A stretch of DNA of 5,676 nucleotides, taken from assembly GCA_015658765.1 (NCBI GenBank), contig DQOE01000124.1, positions 1-5,676 of the forward strand. Reading direction: 5' to 3'. Every line of letters begins with the position of its first letter. Within the stretch, counting starts at the first letter, position 1. Positions 1 through 5,676 of the stretch are shown here, one piece after another. Made by a program: the position numbers and the translations under genes. Under the pieces are notes generated by a model. That model had not been told where the DNA came from. It made no database searches and was given only the letters and a program-made list of their open reading frames with translations. The stretch is from Verrucomicrobiota bacterium (GTDB taxonomy: Bacteria; Verrucomicrobiota; Verrucomicrobiia; Limisphaerales; UBA1096).

Positions 1-765
1 GGGGAGGAACTGTACCTGGCCTTCTGCCTGTACGGCCTGCGCGGCCGGACGAACTGCATCCTGGCCAACGTCTGCGATGCTGACATGGTGTTCGACGACG
101 ATGGCCGCTTCGAGTTGGTGCTTTCCGCCGAGCGACCGGACGGCGTGAAAAACTGGGTTCAACTTGACAACATCGCACGCACGCTGGTGACGCGGCAGTA
201 CTTCACCGATCTGCGACAAAAACCGGCCGAGTTGAACGTAGAGTTGCTTGATGACATCGCGCCGCCGCCGGCCCCGACGGTGGAGGGAATCACGCACCGG
301 TTGCGGGCGTTGAGCCAAAGTCTGTCGCGCACATTCAAGTCCACGCAACTGGCCTCGGAGGCATGGATGAAACAGCCGAATACGGTCAGCGTCGACAGCA
401 CGGAGGAGGGGCTCGACAGCCTGTTCCCCACGCCGGACAACGAGTACGTCGGCGGCTGGTACAAGCTTGAGGAGGACGAGGCGCTCGTCATGGAAGGGCG
501 CGCGCCCGAGTGCCGTTACTGGTCGGTGCAATTATGCAGCCGCTGGCTCGAGTCTCGCGATTTTGTGAACCGGCAAATCATCCTGAATCATTCGCAGGTG
601 AAACTGGAAGCGGACGGATCGTTCCGAATCGTCGTGGCGCACCGCGACTTCGGCGAAGCAAACCAACTCGACACCACCGGGCACCGCGAAGGCGGCGTGA
701 TCTTTCGCTGGCTGCTGCCAAGCGGCGAATGGAGCCAGCCCAATTTTCGCGTCGAGAAGCTTTAG
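1..765 (+). CDS. DUF1214 domain-containing protein, C-terminal part (5' end outside window)
   Basis: The reading frame is open from the first base and ends at TAG 763-765, giving 254 visible residues. The true start lies upstream. The ATG at 85 is only an internal methionine, because the preceding 28 codons read on as plausible protein (G-E-E-L-Y-L-A-F...). Recognisable DUF1214-like blocks are N-W-V-Q-L-D followed by R-Q-Y-F (visible residues about 51-68), R-Y-W-S-V-Q-L (171-177), and the C-terminal stretch V-A-H-R-D ... L-D-T-T-G-H-R-E-G-G (about 212-232), which leads into R-W-L-L-P and the end. These match my memory of the family, where the C-terminal block usually reads N-W-L-D-T; here it is N-Q-L-D-T. 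The biochemical role of DUF1214 proteins is not established, so none is assigned. No membrane segment is seen in the visible part. It converges on the helicase gene with a 30-base gap. The family call is from memory of conserved motifs; the fragment is certainly coding. Confidence 0.8.
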   Translation, partial: GEELYLAFCLYGLRGRTNCILANVCDADMVFDDDGRFELVLSAERPDGVKNWVQLDNIARTLVTRQYFTDLRQKPAELNVELLDDIAPPPAPTVEGITHRLRALSQSLSRTFKSTQLASEAWMKQPNTVSVDSTEEGLDSLFPTPDNEYVGGWYKLEEDEALVMEGRAPECRYWSVQLCSRWLESRDFVNRQIILNHSQVKLEADGSFRIVVAHRDFGEANQLDTTGHREGGVIFRWLLPSGEWSQPNFRVEKL

Positions 766-769
766 GCAT

Positions 770-789
770 CCAAGCGCTTGGCCAAGCGC
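770..789. terminator. Overlapping palindromes between convergent genes; possible bidirectional terminator
   Basis: Two perfect palindromes overlap in the 30-base gap: CCAAGCGCTTGG at 770-781 and GCGCTTGGCCAAGCGC at 774-789. The second can fold, on either strand, into a 6-base-pair stem (GCGCTT/AAGCGC) with a GGCC loop. Position between two facing stop codons suggests a shared transcription end. No T-tract follows on either strand, so it is not a classical intrinsic terminator. The role is inferred from symmetry and location only. Confidence 0.4.
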
Positions 790-795
790 GGGAGG

Positions 796-3700
796 TTAAT
801 CCGAGAACAGGTACTCGAGGTCGTTCGTTGTCAGGCCCTTGGCGAAACCGTCTTCGCCGAGCACATCGGATACCGTCTTGGCTTTGCGCTGCTGCAAGTC
901 CCAGATTTTCTCCTCAACGGTGCCCGGTGAAATCATCTTGTAGGCATTCACCGTGGCAGTCTGGCCGATGCGGTGCGTGCGGTCGATCGCCTGCGCCTCG
1001 ACGGCGGGATTCCACCACGGATCGTAAATGACCACGTAACTGGCGCTCGTCAGGTTGAGGCCGGTGCCGGCCGCCCGGAGGCTGAGCAGGAACACCGACG
1101 GCGACTCGGCCTCCTGAAAAGCATTCACGACATCCTGCCGATTTTTGGTTTCGCCGGTCAGCATATAGGTGGGCATCTCCCGGTCTGAGCATTCCTTCTC
1201 TAGAATCTGCAGCATCCGCACAAACTGACTGAACACCAGCACCTTATGCCCCTCCTCGAGCAGCGGTTCGACCAACTCGAATAGCGTGTCCATTTTGCCG
1301 GATTCCGTGTCGCTGCCAACCAGGCCAGGATGACAGCAAATCTGCCGCAACCGTGTCAGCGCAGCGAGCACGTGCATCTTGCTCTTGGCAACGCCCTTCT
1401 GCTGGACGGCTTTCATCACCTGCTCACGGCTGCGCTTCAACTCGGCGAGGTACAATTTGCGCTGCTCTTCGGGCAGCTCGCAGTCGAGCCGCTGCTCGAT
1501 GCGGTCCGGCAGATCCTTGGCGACCTGTTTCTTGACGCGGCGCAGCAACAACGGCCGCAGCTTGGCCGAGAGCTTTTTGCGCCCAAGCCGGGCGGCGTTC
1601 TCGTCTTTTTCCGACGCCCGCAAATCGTAAACCTGGCTGAAATGCTGCTGGTTCCCTAGATAGTTGGGCTGGACAAAATCTACGATGCTCCACAGATCGA
1701 GCATGCGATTCTCGATCGGCGTGCCGGTCAGCGCCAACTTGTGGTCGGCCTTGAGTTCCTTGACCGACTTGGTCACCTGCGCGCTGGGGTTCTTGATGAA
1801 CTGCGCCTCGTCGAGCACGATGGCGCGGAAGTCAAACTTGGCCAACTCGTCAAGGTCACGGCGAAGGATTGAATAATTGGTAACCACGATGTCGTAGTCG
1901 GGGATTCGCTTGCGAAGGTTGTGCCGGGCTCGGCCGCTCTCCAAGACAAGCACCTTCATCTTGGGGGTGAACCGTTCCGATTCACGACGCCAGTTGTGCA
2001 AAACCGAGGCGGGACAGACAACCAACGTCGGCTTGGTCTTGGCATTCTTCCGGCGACTGGTCCTCAGCCACAACAGCCAGGCAAGCGTTTGCAGCGTCTT
2101 ACCCAGACCCATGTCGTCCGCGAGAATTCCGCCCAGCTTGAACTTGGCCAAGTGGCAAAGAAAACTAAAGCCATCCACCTGGTACGGGCGCAGCTCGGCG
2201 TGAATCCCATCCGGCAGTTCAGTGTGTTCAACCCCCTCGAACTCATCCAGGCGCCCCCGCAACTGCTCCAGCTCCTCGGATGGGACAAACTTGGCCAAGC
2301 CGTCCTCGTCCAGGTGCGCAGCCTGCTCCAACCCGACCTTCTGCTCGACTGCGGACAAGCCGTCCACGCCAAGGTCCGCCATCGCCTCCTGTGCATCCTG
2401 CACGGCCTTCTGATCCAACTGAACCCAGCCGGCGTCGGGTAGATTGACGAAGTTGCCGCTGGCAGCTGCGAGTTGCTGGAGATCGCGCTCAGTCAGCTTC
2501 AGCCCCTCCTCCTCCCACTCAGCGGAGACAGACAGCCAATCGATGCCGCTGCCCCGGACGATCAACTTGGGCTTGAGGCGCTTGGGCTGCAGGAACAGGC
2601 GCTTGAATTCCGTGTCGCCAAGGTACTCCGCGTCAGGCTTGTCCGGCCAGGCGGCGTGCAGGCTCTCGAGGAAAAGAGGGTTGGCGTCTCCCACCCAAAG
2701 GCCCGGCTCCGGTGTGAACCAGTCCAGCCGCTTGAGCCATCCGACGGCCGCCTCAAGTCGCTCGTCATCGAGTACTTCTGGCTTTTTCGGTTTTTGTTTC
2801 CCTGATTGTTCCCGAACCCATTCGTGGCCGTTCCACTGCCAGAGACTCTTGTCGGATTCGCTCTTTGCCAGGAGTTTCAGTCGAACAGTGTCACTGGCCA
2901 TCTCAAAGACAAATCGCGGCGTCGCCTTGTGCGTCTTGCAAAGCTGCTCCCAGTTCACCCCGTTGTTGGTGGTGATCTTGCGCAGCTTGGTGAGCAGGCG
3001 ATGCGTCAGCTTGGACACCGGCGCCCTTTTCATCTTGGCCCAATTCCCAAGCACCTCGTGCGAGGGAGAGTTGCGCAGAAGAAACACCTCGCCCCCGATC
3101 AGAGCCAGCGTGGGGTCACCGGCAAAAAATCGCACCTCGGACATGGTGCAGGTTTTCTTGTCGGGCAGTTTGACCTCATGTGTGAAGAACAGATCCGATT
3201 TCGCCTTCTCCAAGTGAGGCTCCATCTCGATGATCCGCCCCAGAAACTGTATCGGCTTCTTTTCGCCCTCGAGATCAATCCGCCCGGATTTCCCCCACTG
3301 CACCAGCCACTTCAGCAACTCCGCACCATCCAGCGGGATCAACTTCGCCTCCGTGTCGTAGTCATGCCTGACACCGGAAGACCACCGGATAAACGACCAG
3401 TCGTTGGAGGGAAACAATTCCTGCTCGTGGGCGGCTCGCATGGTCAGGTCAGCCATGTCGTCCAGTGTCTTCACGCGATCGCCAGTGCGGGGGCGTATGA
3501 CGTGAATCTCAACCCCGAGCTTGTGCAATCCCGGCAGCTCCGTGTCTTCAACAAGGCGCCCCACCACACGCAACGCTGCACGGGGCGCGTCGAGATGAAC
3601 CGGCGTTGGCGGGAACATCCATTCCTCGAGGCCCTTGAAAAGTTGATGGTCTTTTTCAGCCTGCTCCACCTCGGCAAAGCGCGTGAAGTTGGCGTACGGC

Positions 3701-4065
3701 ATCAACTCGTTGGGCACCGATCGCCCCGACTTCATGAACACCAGCGCCAAGTCCTCGAGCCGAACGTCCCCGCTGCTCTTCGCCATGCCGCCCCACCAGT
3801 CGTCCTGGCTGAAATCCTTGCGGGTCAGGCTGAGCTTGTTGAAATAATCCTCCAGCAAAAGCCACGAACGTTGCGAATCGTTGCACGACGAAAAAACCTG
3901 CAGCAGCTTGGCCCGCTCGGCCACGTCCTCCTTGGATTCGGACAACTGGTGGCGCAGGTCGGCGAAGTCGCCGTAGGTGTTGTTGATGACAGCGTGGTGC
4001 GCGTCGTACTTGGACGCTTTCGCTGAACTGACGACTGGTTTTTTTTTCTTGGCTGTTCGGGGCAT
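796..4065 (-). CDS. SNF2-family DEAD/DEAH-box helicase (DNA-dependent ATPase)
   Basis: This 1089-residue protein belongs to the SNF2 branch of superfamily 2, ATP-driven translocases that remodel protein-DNA complexes; the bacterial substrate is generally unknown. The core is complete: Q-motif region R-P-Y-Q (626-629), Walker A D-D-M-G-L-G-K-T (650-657, K656), motif Ia around V-C-P-A-S-V-L (683-689), Walker B D-E-A-Q (752-755), motif III T-G-T-P-I-E-N (780-786), motif IV V-L-V-F-S-Q-F (942-948), motif V around A-A-G-T-G-L-N-L (998-1005), and motif VI with D-R-T-H-R-I-G-Q (1028-1035; likely arginine fingers R1029 and R1032). Residues about 505-560 (I-D-W-L-S-V ... W-V-Q-L) resemble the accessory segment before the core in other bacterial SNF2 helicases. 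Residues 1 to about 430 are not recognised. No SWIM-type paired-cysteine zinc motif is present. The N-terminus is basic (four lysines at 6-9). The start is firm: an in-frame TGA (complement of 4075-4077) lies just upstream with no other start codon between. No Shine-Dalgarno sequence precedes the ATG. It is divergent from hisD and convergent with the DUF1214 gene, so probably monocistronic. Confidence 0.95.
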   Translation of the reverse strand: MPRTAKKKKPVVSSAKASKYDAHHAVINNTYGDFADLRHQLSESKEDVAERAKLLQVFSSCNDSQRSWLLLEDYFNKLSLTRKDFSQDDWWGGMAKSSGDVRLEDLALVFMKSGRSVPNELMPYANFTRFAEVEQAEKDHQLFKGLEEWMFPPTPVHLDAPRAALRVVGRLVEDTELPGLHKLGVEIHVIRPRTGDRVKTLDDMADLTMRAAHEQELFPSNDWSFIRWSSGVRHDYDTEAKLIPLDGAELLKWLVQWGKSGRIDLEGEKKPIQFLGRIIEMEPHLEKAKSDLFFTHEVKLPDKKTCTMSEVRFFAGDPTLALIGGEVFLLRNSPSHEVLGNWAKMKRAPVSKLTHRLLTKLRKITTNNGVNWEQLCKTHKATPRFVFEMASDTVRLKLLAKSESDKSLWQWNGHEWVREQSGKQKPKKPEVLDDERLEAAVGWLKRLDWFTPEPGLWVGDANPLFLESLHAAWPDKPDAEYLGDTEFKRLFLQPKRLKPKLIVRGSGIDWLSVSAEWEEEGLKLTERDLQQLAAASGNFVNLPDAGWVQLDQKAVQDAQEAMADLGVDGLSAVEQKVGLEQAAHLDEDGLAKFVPSEELEQLRGRLDEFEGVEHTELPDGIHAELRPYQVDGFSFLCHLAKFKLGGILADDMGLGKTLQTLAWLLWLRTSRRKNAKTKPTLVVCPASVLHNWRRESERFTPKMKVLVLESGRARHNLRKRIPDYDIVVTNYSILRRDLDELAKFDFRAIVLDEAQFIKNPSAQVTKSVKELKADHKLALTGTPIENRMLDLWSIVDFVQPNYLGNQQHFSQVYDLRASEKDENAARLGRKKLSAKLRPLLLRRVKKQVAKDLPDRIEQRLDCELPEEQRKLYLAELKRSREQVMKAVQQKGVAKSKMHVLAALTRLRQICCHPGLVGSDTESGKMDTLFELVEPLLEEGHKVLVFSQFVRMLQILEKECSDREMPTYMLTGETKNRQDVVNAFQEAESPSVFLLSLRAAGTGLNLTSASYVVIYDPWWNPAVEAQAIDRTHRIGQTATVNAYKMISPGTVEEKIWDLQQRKAKTVSDVLGEDGFAKGLTTNDLEYLFSD

Positions 4066-4127
4066 CGCGAGAACTCAATAAAACAGGTTAGTGATAACGA
4101 CATAATCCAACCTGCCTCGTCAAACTT

Positions 4128-4141
4128 AAAAAATATTTTTT
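4128..4141. promoter_or_regulatory. AT-only 14-bp perfect palindrome (A6-TA-T6)
   Basis: AAAAAATATTTTTT is a perfect inverted repeat made only of A and T, in an otherwise GC-rich region. It lies 44 bases upstream of the -35-like TTGACT at 4185 and 62 bases from the helicase start, so it could act as an A-tract bend, an UP-like element, or a binding site for a nucleoid protein or repressor. The symmetry is seen directly; the role is a guess. Confidence 0.35.
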
Positions 4142-4184
4142 CTCTCCTCTTGACCTCCAAAATTACTTGACAAGCCTCCCAGCT

Positions 4185-4214
4185 TTGACTTTTCCGGGCT
4201 TCTCCCACTATCTT
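4185..4214 (+). promoter_or_regulatory. Candidate sigma-70-type promoter for hisD, positioned for a leaderless transcript
   Basis: A TTGACT hexamer (4185-4190; 5 of 6 to the -35 consensus) is followed after 18 bases by TATCTT (4209-4214; 4 of 6 to TATAAT). Transcription would start about 6-8 bases after the -10, at roughly 4220-4222, directly at the hisD ATG (4223). This fits the absence of any purine-rich ribosome-binding site before hisD. A better -35 match, TTGACA, lies at 4167-4172 but has no acceptable -10 at 16-18 bases. Confidence 0.45.
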
Positions 4215-4222
4215 CCCGCCCG

Positions 4223-5518
4223 ATGAATTTGATCCGGCACACGGATTCCGGCTTCTCCTCCAAACTGAACAAGCTCATCGCTGCCTCCAGCCTTTTCGAT
4301 CCGGGCGTCGAGCAGCGAGCCCTTGAAATCATCCGCGCAGTCCAGCGCCGCGGCGACAAGGCACTCCTTCATTACACGGAAAAGTTCGATGGAGCCAAGC
4401 TGACCCCGGGCAAACTGCGCGTCGGCCAAGCCGAACTGGCTGGCGCTTGGCGCGCCACCGACACCCGCACCCGCAAGGCCATCCGCTTGGCCAAAGCCAA
4501 CGTCGCCTTATTCGCAAAACGATCCCTCCGCAAGAACTGGCAGGCCCGCAACGCCCAAGGCGGTGTGGTCGGCGAAAAGTTCGATCCGTTCGCACGGGTT
4601 GGCGTGTACATCCCCGGCGGGACAGCTCCCCTCGCATCGACCACGCTGATGACCGTCACCCTGGCCAAAGTTGCCGGTTGCCGCGAAATCGTCGCCTGCA
4701 CTCCCTGCGGAAAAGACGGCCAGGTCAATACCGCCCTGCTCGCCGCGCTTGGCCAAGCGGGAGCCACCGAGGTGTATCGTGTCGGTGGCGCGCAGGCCAT
4801 CGCCGCGATGGCTTGCGGAACCAAGACCATCCGCCCGGTCCAAAAAATCTTCGGCCCCGGCAACGCCTACGTCGTCGCGGCTAAGCGACTGTTGTTTGGC
4901 CGCGTGGCCATCGACCTGCTGCCCGGGCCAAGCGAGATGTTCATCCTCGCAGACTCGTCGGCCAACCCGAAGTTCGCCGCCGCTGACCTGCTCGCGCAAG
5001 CCGAGCACGGCTCCGGCGACGAGCGCGTTTGGTTCGCCAGCAATTCCAAAAAACTCATCACCGACGTGCAGCGGGAACTAAAGCGGCAACTCCCCGCGTT
5101 GTCGCGCCGCGAGTTCATCCGGAAGGCACTCAGGAAGAACGGCTGGCTCATACACGTGAAATCGATCAACGACGGCATCGCTCTGGCCAACCGCATCGCG
5201 CCGGAGCATTGCGAACTGATGCTCCGAAAGCCCGGACAGGCCGTGAAAGCCCTCACAACCGTCGGCGCAATTTTTGTTGGCCCGTGGGCCCCAACCGTCC
5301 TCGGCGACTACGTGGCCGGTCCCAGCCACACGCTGCCCACCGGCGGCGCCGGTGCTTCGTTCGCCGGCTTGACCGTGGATCAATTCCAGCGCCGCACCAG
5401 CGTTGTGAAATACAGCAGGCCCGCCTTGGCCAAGTCCATCGAAACGATCCGGACGTTCGCCGAAATCGAGGGACTCGATGCCCACGGCCGCTCGGCCGAA
5501 ATTCGGCTCGAGGATTAA
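4223..5518 (+). CDS. hisD: Histidinol dehydrogenase
   Basis: HisD catalyses the last two steps of histidine biosynthesis in the cytoplasm: the four-electron, NAD+-dependent oxidation of L-histidinol through histidinal to L-histidine, using one zinc ion per active site. The protein has 431 residues, the normal size for the family. Visible motifs are V-Y-I-P-G-G-T-A (128-135), the glycine-rich G-P-G-N-A-Y-V (211-217), the P-G-P-S-E signature (234-238), Q-A-E-H-G with presumed zinc ligands Q259 and H262, the catalytic pair E328-H329 in A-P-E-H-C-E, G-D-Y-V-A-G-P-S-H (361-369, zinc ligand D362), and E-G-L-D-A-H-G (416-422, zinc ligand H421). Ligand roles are transferred from the E. coli enzyme by motif position. 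All appear intact. The signature has proline at 234 where the family usually has alanine. ATG 4223 is the only usable start: no ATG, GTG or TTG lies in frame back to the stop at 4151-4153. No Shine-Dalgarno is present. hisC follows after 9 bases. Confidence 0.97.
   Translation: MNLIRHTDSGFSSKLNKLIAASSLFDPGVEQRALEIIRAVQRRGDKALLHYTEKFDGAKLTPGKLRVGQAELAGAWRATDTRTRKAIRLAKANVALFAKRSLRKNWQARNAQGGVVGEKFDPFARVGVYIPGGTAPLASTTLMTVTLAKVAGCREIVACTPCGKDGQVNTALLAALGQAGATEVYRVGGAQAIAAMACGTKTIRPVQKIFGPGNAYVVAAKRLLFGRVAIDLLPGPSEMFILADSSANPKFAAADLLAQAEHGSGDERVWFASNSKKLITDVQRELKRQLPALSRREFIRKALRKNGWLIHVKSINDGIALANRIAPEHCELMLRKPGQAVKALTTVGAIFVGPWAPTVLGDYVAGPSHTLPTGGAGASFAGLTVDQFQRRTSVVKYSRPALAKSIETIRTFAEIEGLDAHGRSAEIRLED
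5510..5514 (+). promoter_or_regulatory. Possible hisC ribosome-binding site overlapping the hisD end
   Basis: GAGGA lies in the last hisD codons, 13 bases before the hisC ATG and 10 bases before an adjacent in-frame TTG. It is the only Shine-Dalgarno-like sequence before hisC, and contrasts with hisD and the helicase gene, which have none. The spacing to the ATG is long, so either the TTG is used or translation is coupled to hisD termination. Confidence 0.4.
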
Positions 5519-5527
5519 TTCCACTTG

Positions 5528-5676
5528 ATGACAGCCAAGCGCAGAGACCACTCCCCGCGACAACTGGTTCGCCCGATAGTGCGAAAGCTGCACGGCTACG
5601 TGCCGGGCGAGCAGCCGAAGGTTCGCGGGCTCATCAAGCTCAACACGAACGAGAACCCCGCGCCGCCCTCGCCCAA
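5528..5676 (+). CDS. hisC: Histidinol-phosphate aminotransferase, N-terminal fragment (3' end outside window)
   Basis: From ATG 5528 the frame stays open to the window edge, giving 49 codons plus two bases. The sequence contains the family's N-terminal pattern: L-V-R-P-I-V (13-18), L-H-G-Y-V-P-G-E (21-28) and, after a short charged spacer, I-K-L-N-T-N-E-N-P (36-44) with P-P-S-P behind it. This is the typical start of HisC, a PLP-dependent fold-type I aminotransferase that converts imidazole-acetol phosphate and glutamate to L-histidinol phosphate and 2-oxoglutarate. The PLP lysine and most of the enzyme lie beyond the window. It starts 9 bases after the hisD stop, so the two are almost certainly cotranscribed. 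A purine-rich GAGGA (5510-5514) inside the hisD end is 13 bases from the ATG. A TTG directly before the ATG (5525-5527) would sit 10 bases from it and is an alternative start. A related PLP aminotransferase cannot be wholly excluded, but the hisD neighbour makes hisC by far the likeliest. Confidence 0.92.
   Translation, partial: MTAKRRDHSPRQLVRPIVRKLHGYVPGEQPKVRGLIKLNTNENPAPPSP

Larger units (their letters stand above)
4066..4222. other. Divergent intergenic region between the SNF2 helicase gene and hisD
   Basis: These 157 bases separate two divergent start codons and must hold the promoters for both genes. The stretch is AT-richer than the coding sequence around it, mainly at about 4120-4170, which fits promoter DNA. 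The hisD-proximal part (4191-4222) is strongly pyrimidine-rich. No ORF with a plausible start and no RNA gene was seen. For the helicase side I found no convincing promoter: on the minus strand a TTGACG (complement of 4118-4123) and a TTATCA (complement of 4092-4097) are 20 bases apart, which is too far for a good sigma-70 match. Confidence 0.7.

Noticed and set aside
510..1031. Plus-strand open frame spanning the end of the DUF1214 gene and the end of the helicase gene
   Set aside because: It overlaps two supported genes, crosses the palindromic gap, and its translation is an arginine- and proline-rich low-complexity sequence typical of an out-of-frame GC-rich read.
2806..4026. Long plus-strand open frame (406 codons) opposite the helicase gene
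   Set aside because: It lies wholly antisense to the well-supported SNF2 gene, its translation shows no family motif, and long antisense frames are expected in GC-rich genes with strong third-position bias.
796..4065. SNF2 helicase as part of an antiphage defence system
   Set aside because: SNF2-type helicases do occur in defence islands, but here the neighbours are a DUF1214 protein and histidine biosynthesis genes. There is no methyltransferase, nuclease, PLD or other defence partner in the window.
4092..4123. Minus-strand promoter for the helicase (TTGACG to TTATCA)
   Set aside because: The 20-base spacing is outside the usual 16-18 range, and alternative -10-like sequences nearer the ATG have no matching -35.
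3656..4208. Minus-strand open frames starting upstream of the helicase ATG (from 4078 and 4208)
   Set aside because: They run in other frames through the helicase N-terminus, with arginine- and serine-rich non-protein-like composition and no recognisable motif.
4066..4222. His leader peptide or attenuator upstream of hisD
   Set aside because: No short ORF with a run of histidine codons (CAC/CAT) and no terminator-like hairpin with a T-tract lies before hisD on the plus strand; the candidate promoter also leaves no leader to transcribe.

Overview
The window is GC-rich chromosomal sequence with ordinary housekeeping-type content and dense, non-overlapping genes. Four protein-coding genes account for almost all of it. 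Two are cut by the window edges. No rRNA, tRNA, insertion sequence, CRISPR array or phage gene is visible. The style of the HisD and HisC proteins, a long stand-alone SNF2 helicase, and start codons without a Shine-Dalgarno sequence would fit the Planctomycetota/Verrucomicrobiota group. That placement is an inference from general familiarity, not from a search, and should be treated as weak.

Layout: (1) positions 1-765, plus strand: the C-terminal 254 residues of a DUF1214-type protein, open at the 5' end. (2) 766-795: a 30-base gap between convergent genes, filled by two overlapping perfect palindromes that may act as a shared transcription stop. (3) 796-4065, minus strand: a complete 1089-residue SNF2-family helicase with all ATPase motifs intact and a long, mostly unassigned N-terminal half. 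(4) 4066-4222: a 157-base, locally AT-rich divergent intergenic region. It holds an A6-TA-T6 palindrome, three TTGAC hexamers spaced 17-18 bases apart, and a promoter-like element that would start transcription almost exactly at the hisD ATG. (5) 4223-5518, plus strand: complete hisD (histidinol dehydrogenase). (6) 5528 to the window end, plus strand: the first 49 codons of hisC (histidinol-phosphate aminotransferase), 9 bases after hisD.

hisD and hisC form the visible part of a histidine-biosynthesis operon. HisC makes histidinol phosphate, and after dephosphorylation HisD oxidises histidinol to histidine. The helicase is transcribed divergently, shares only the intergenic region with the operon, and has no evident functional link to it. 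I do not see a convincing new biological system here. The points most worth a second look are the strong over-representation of the palindrome TTGGCCAA, the leaderless-looking hisD promoter, and the unassigned N-terminal half of the helicase.
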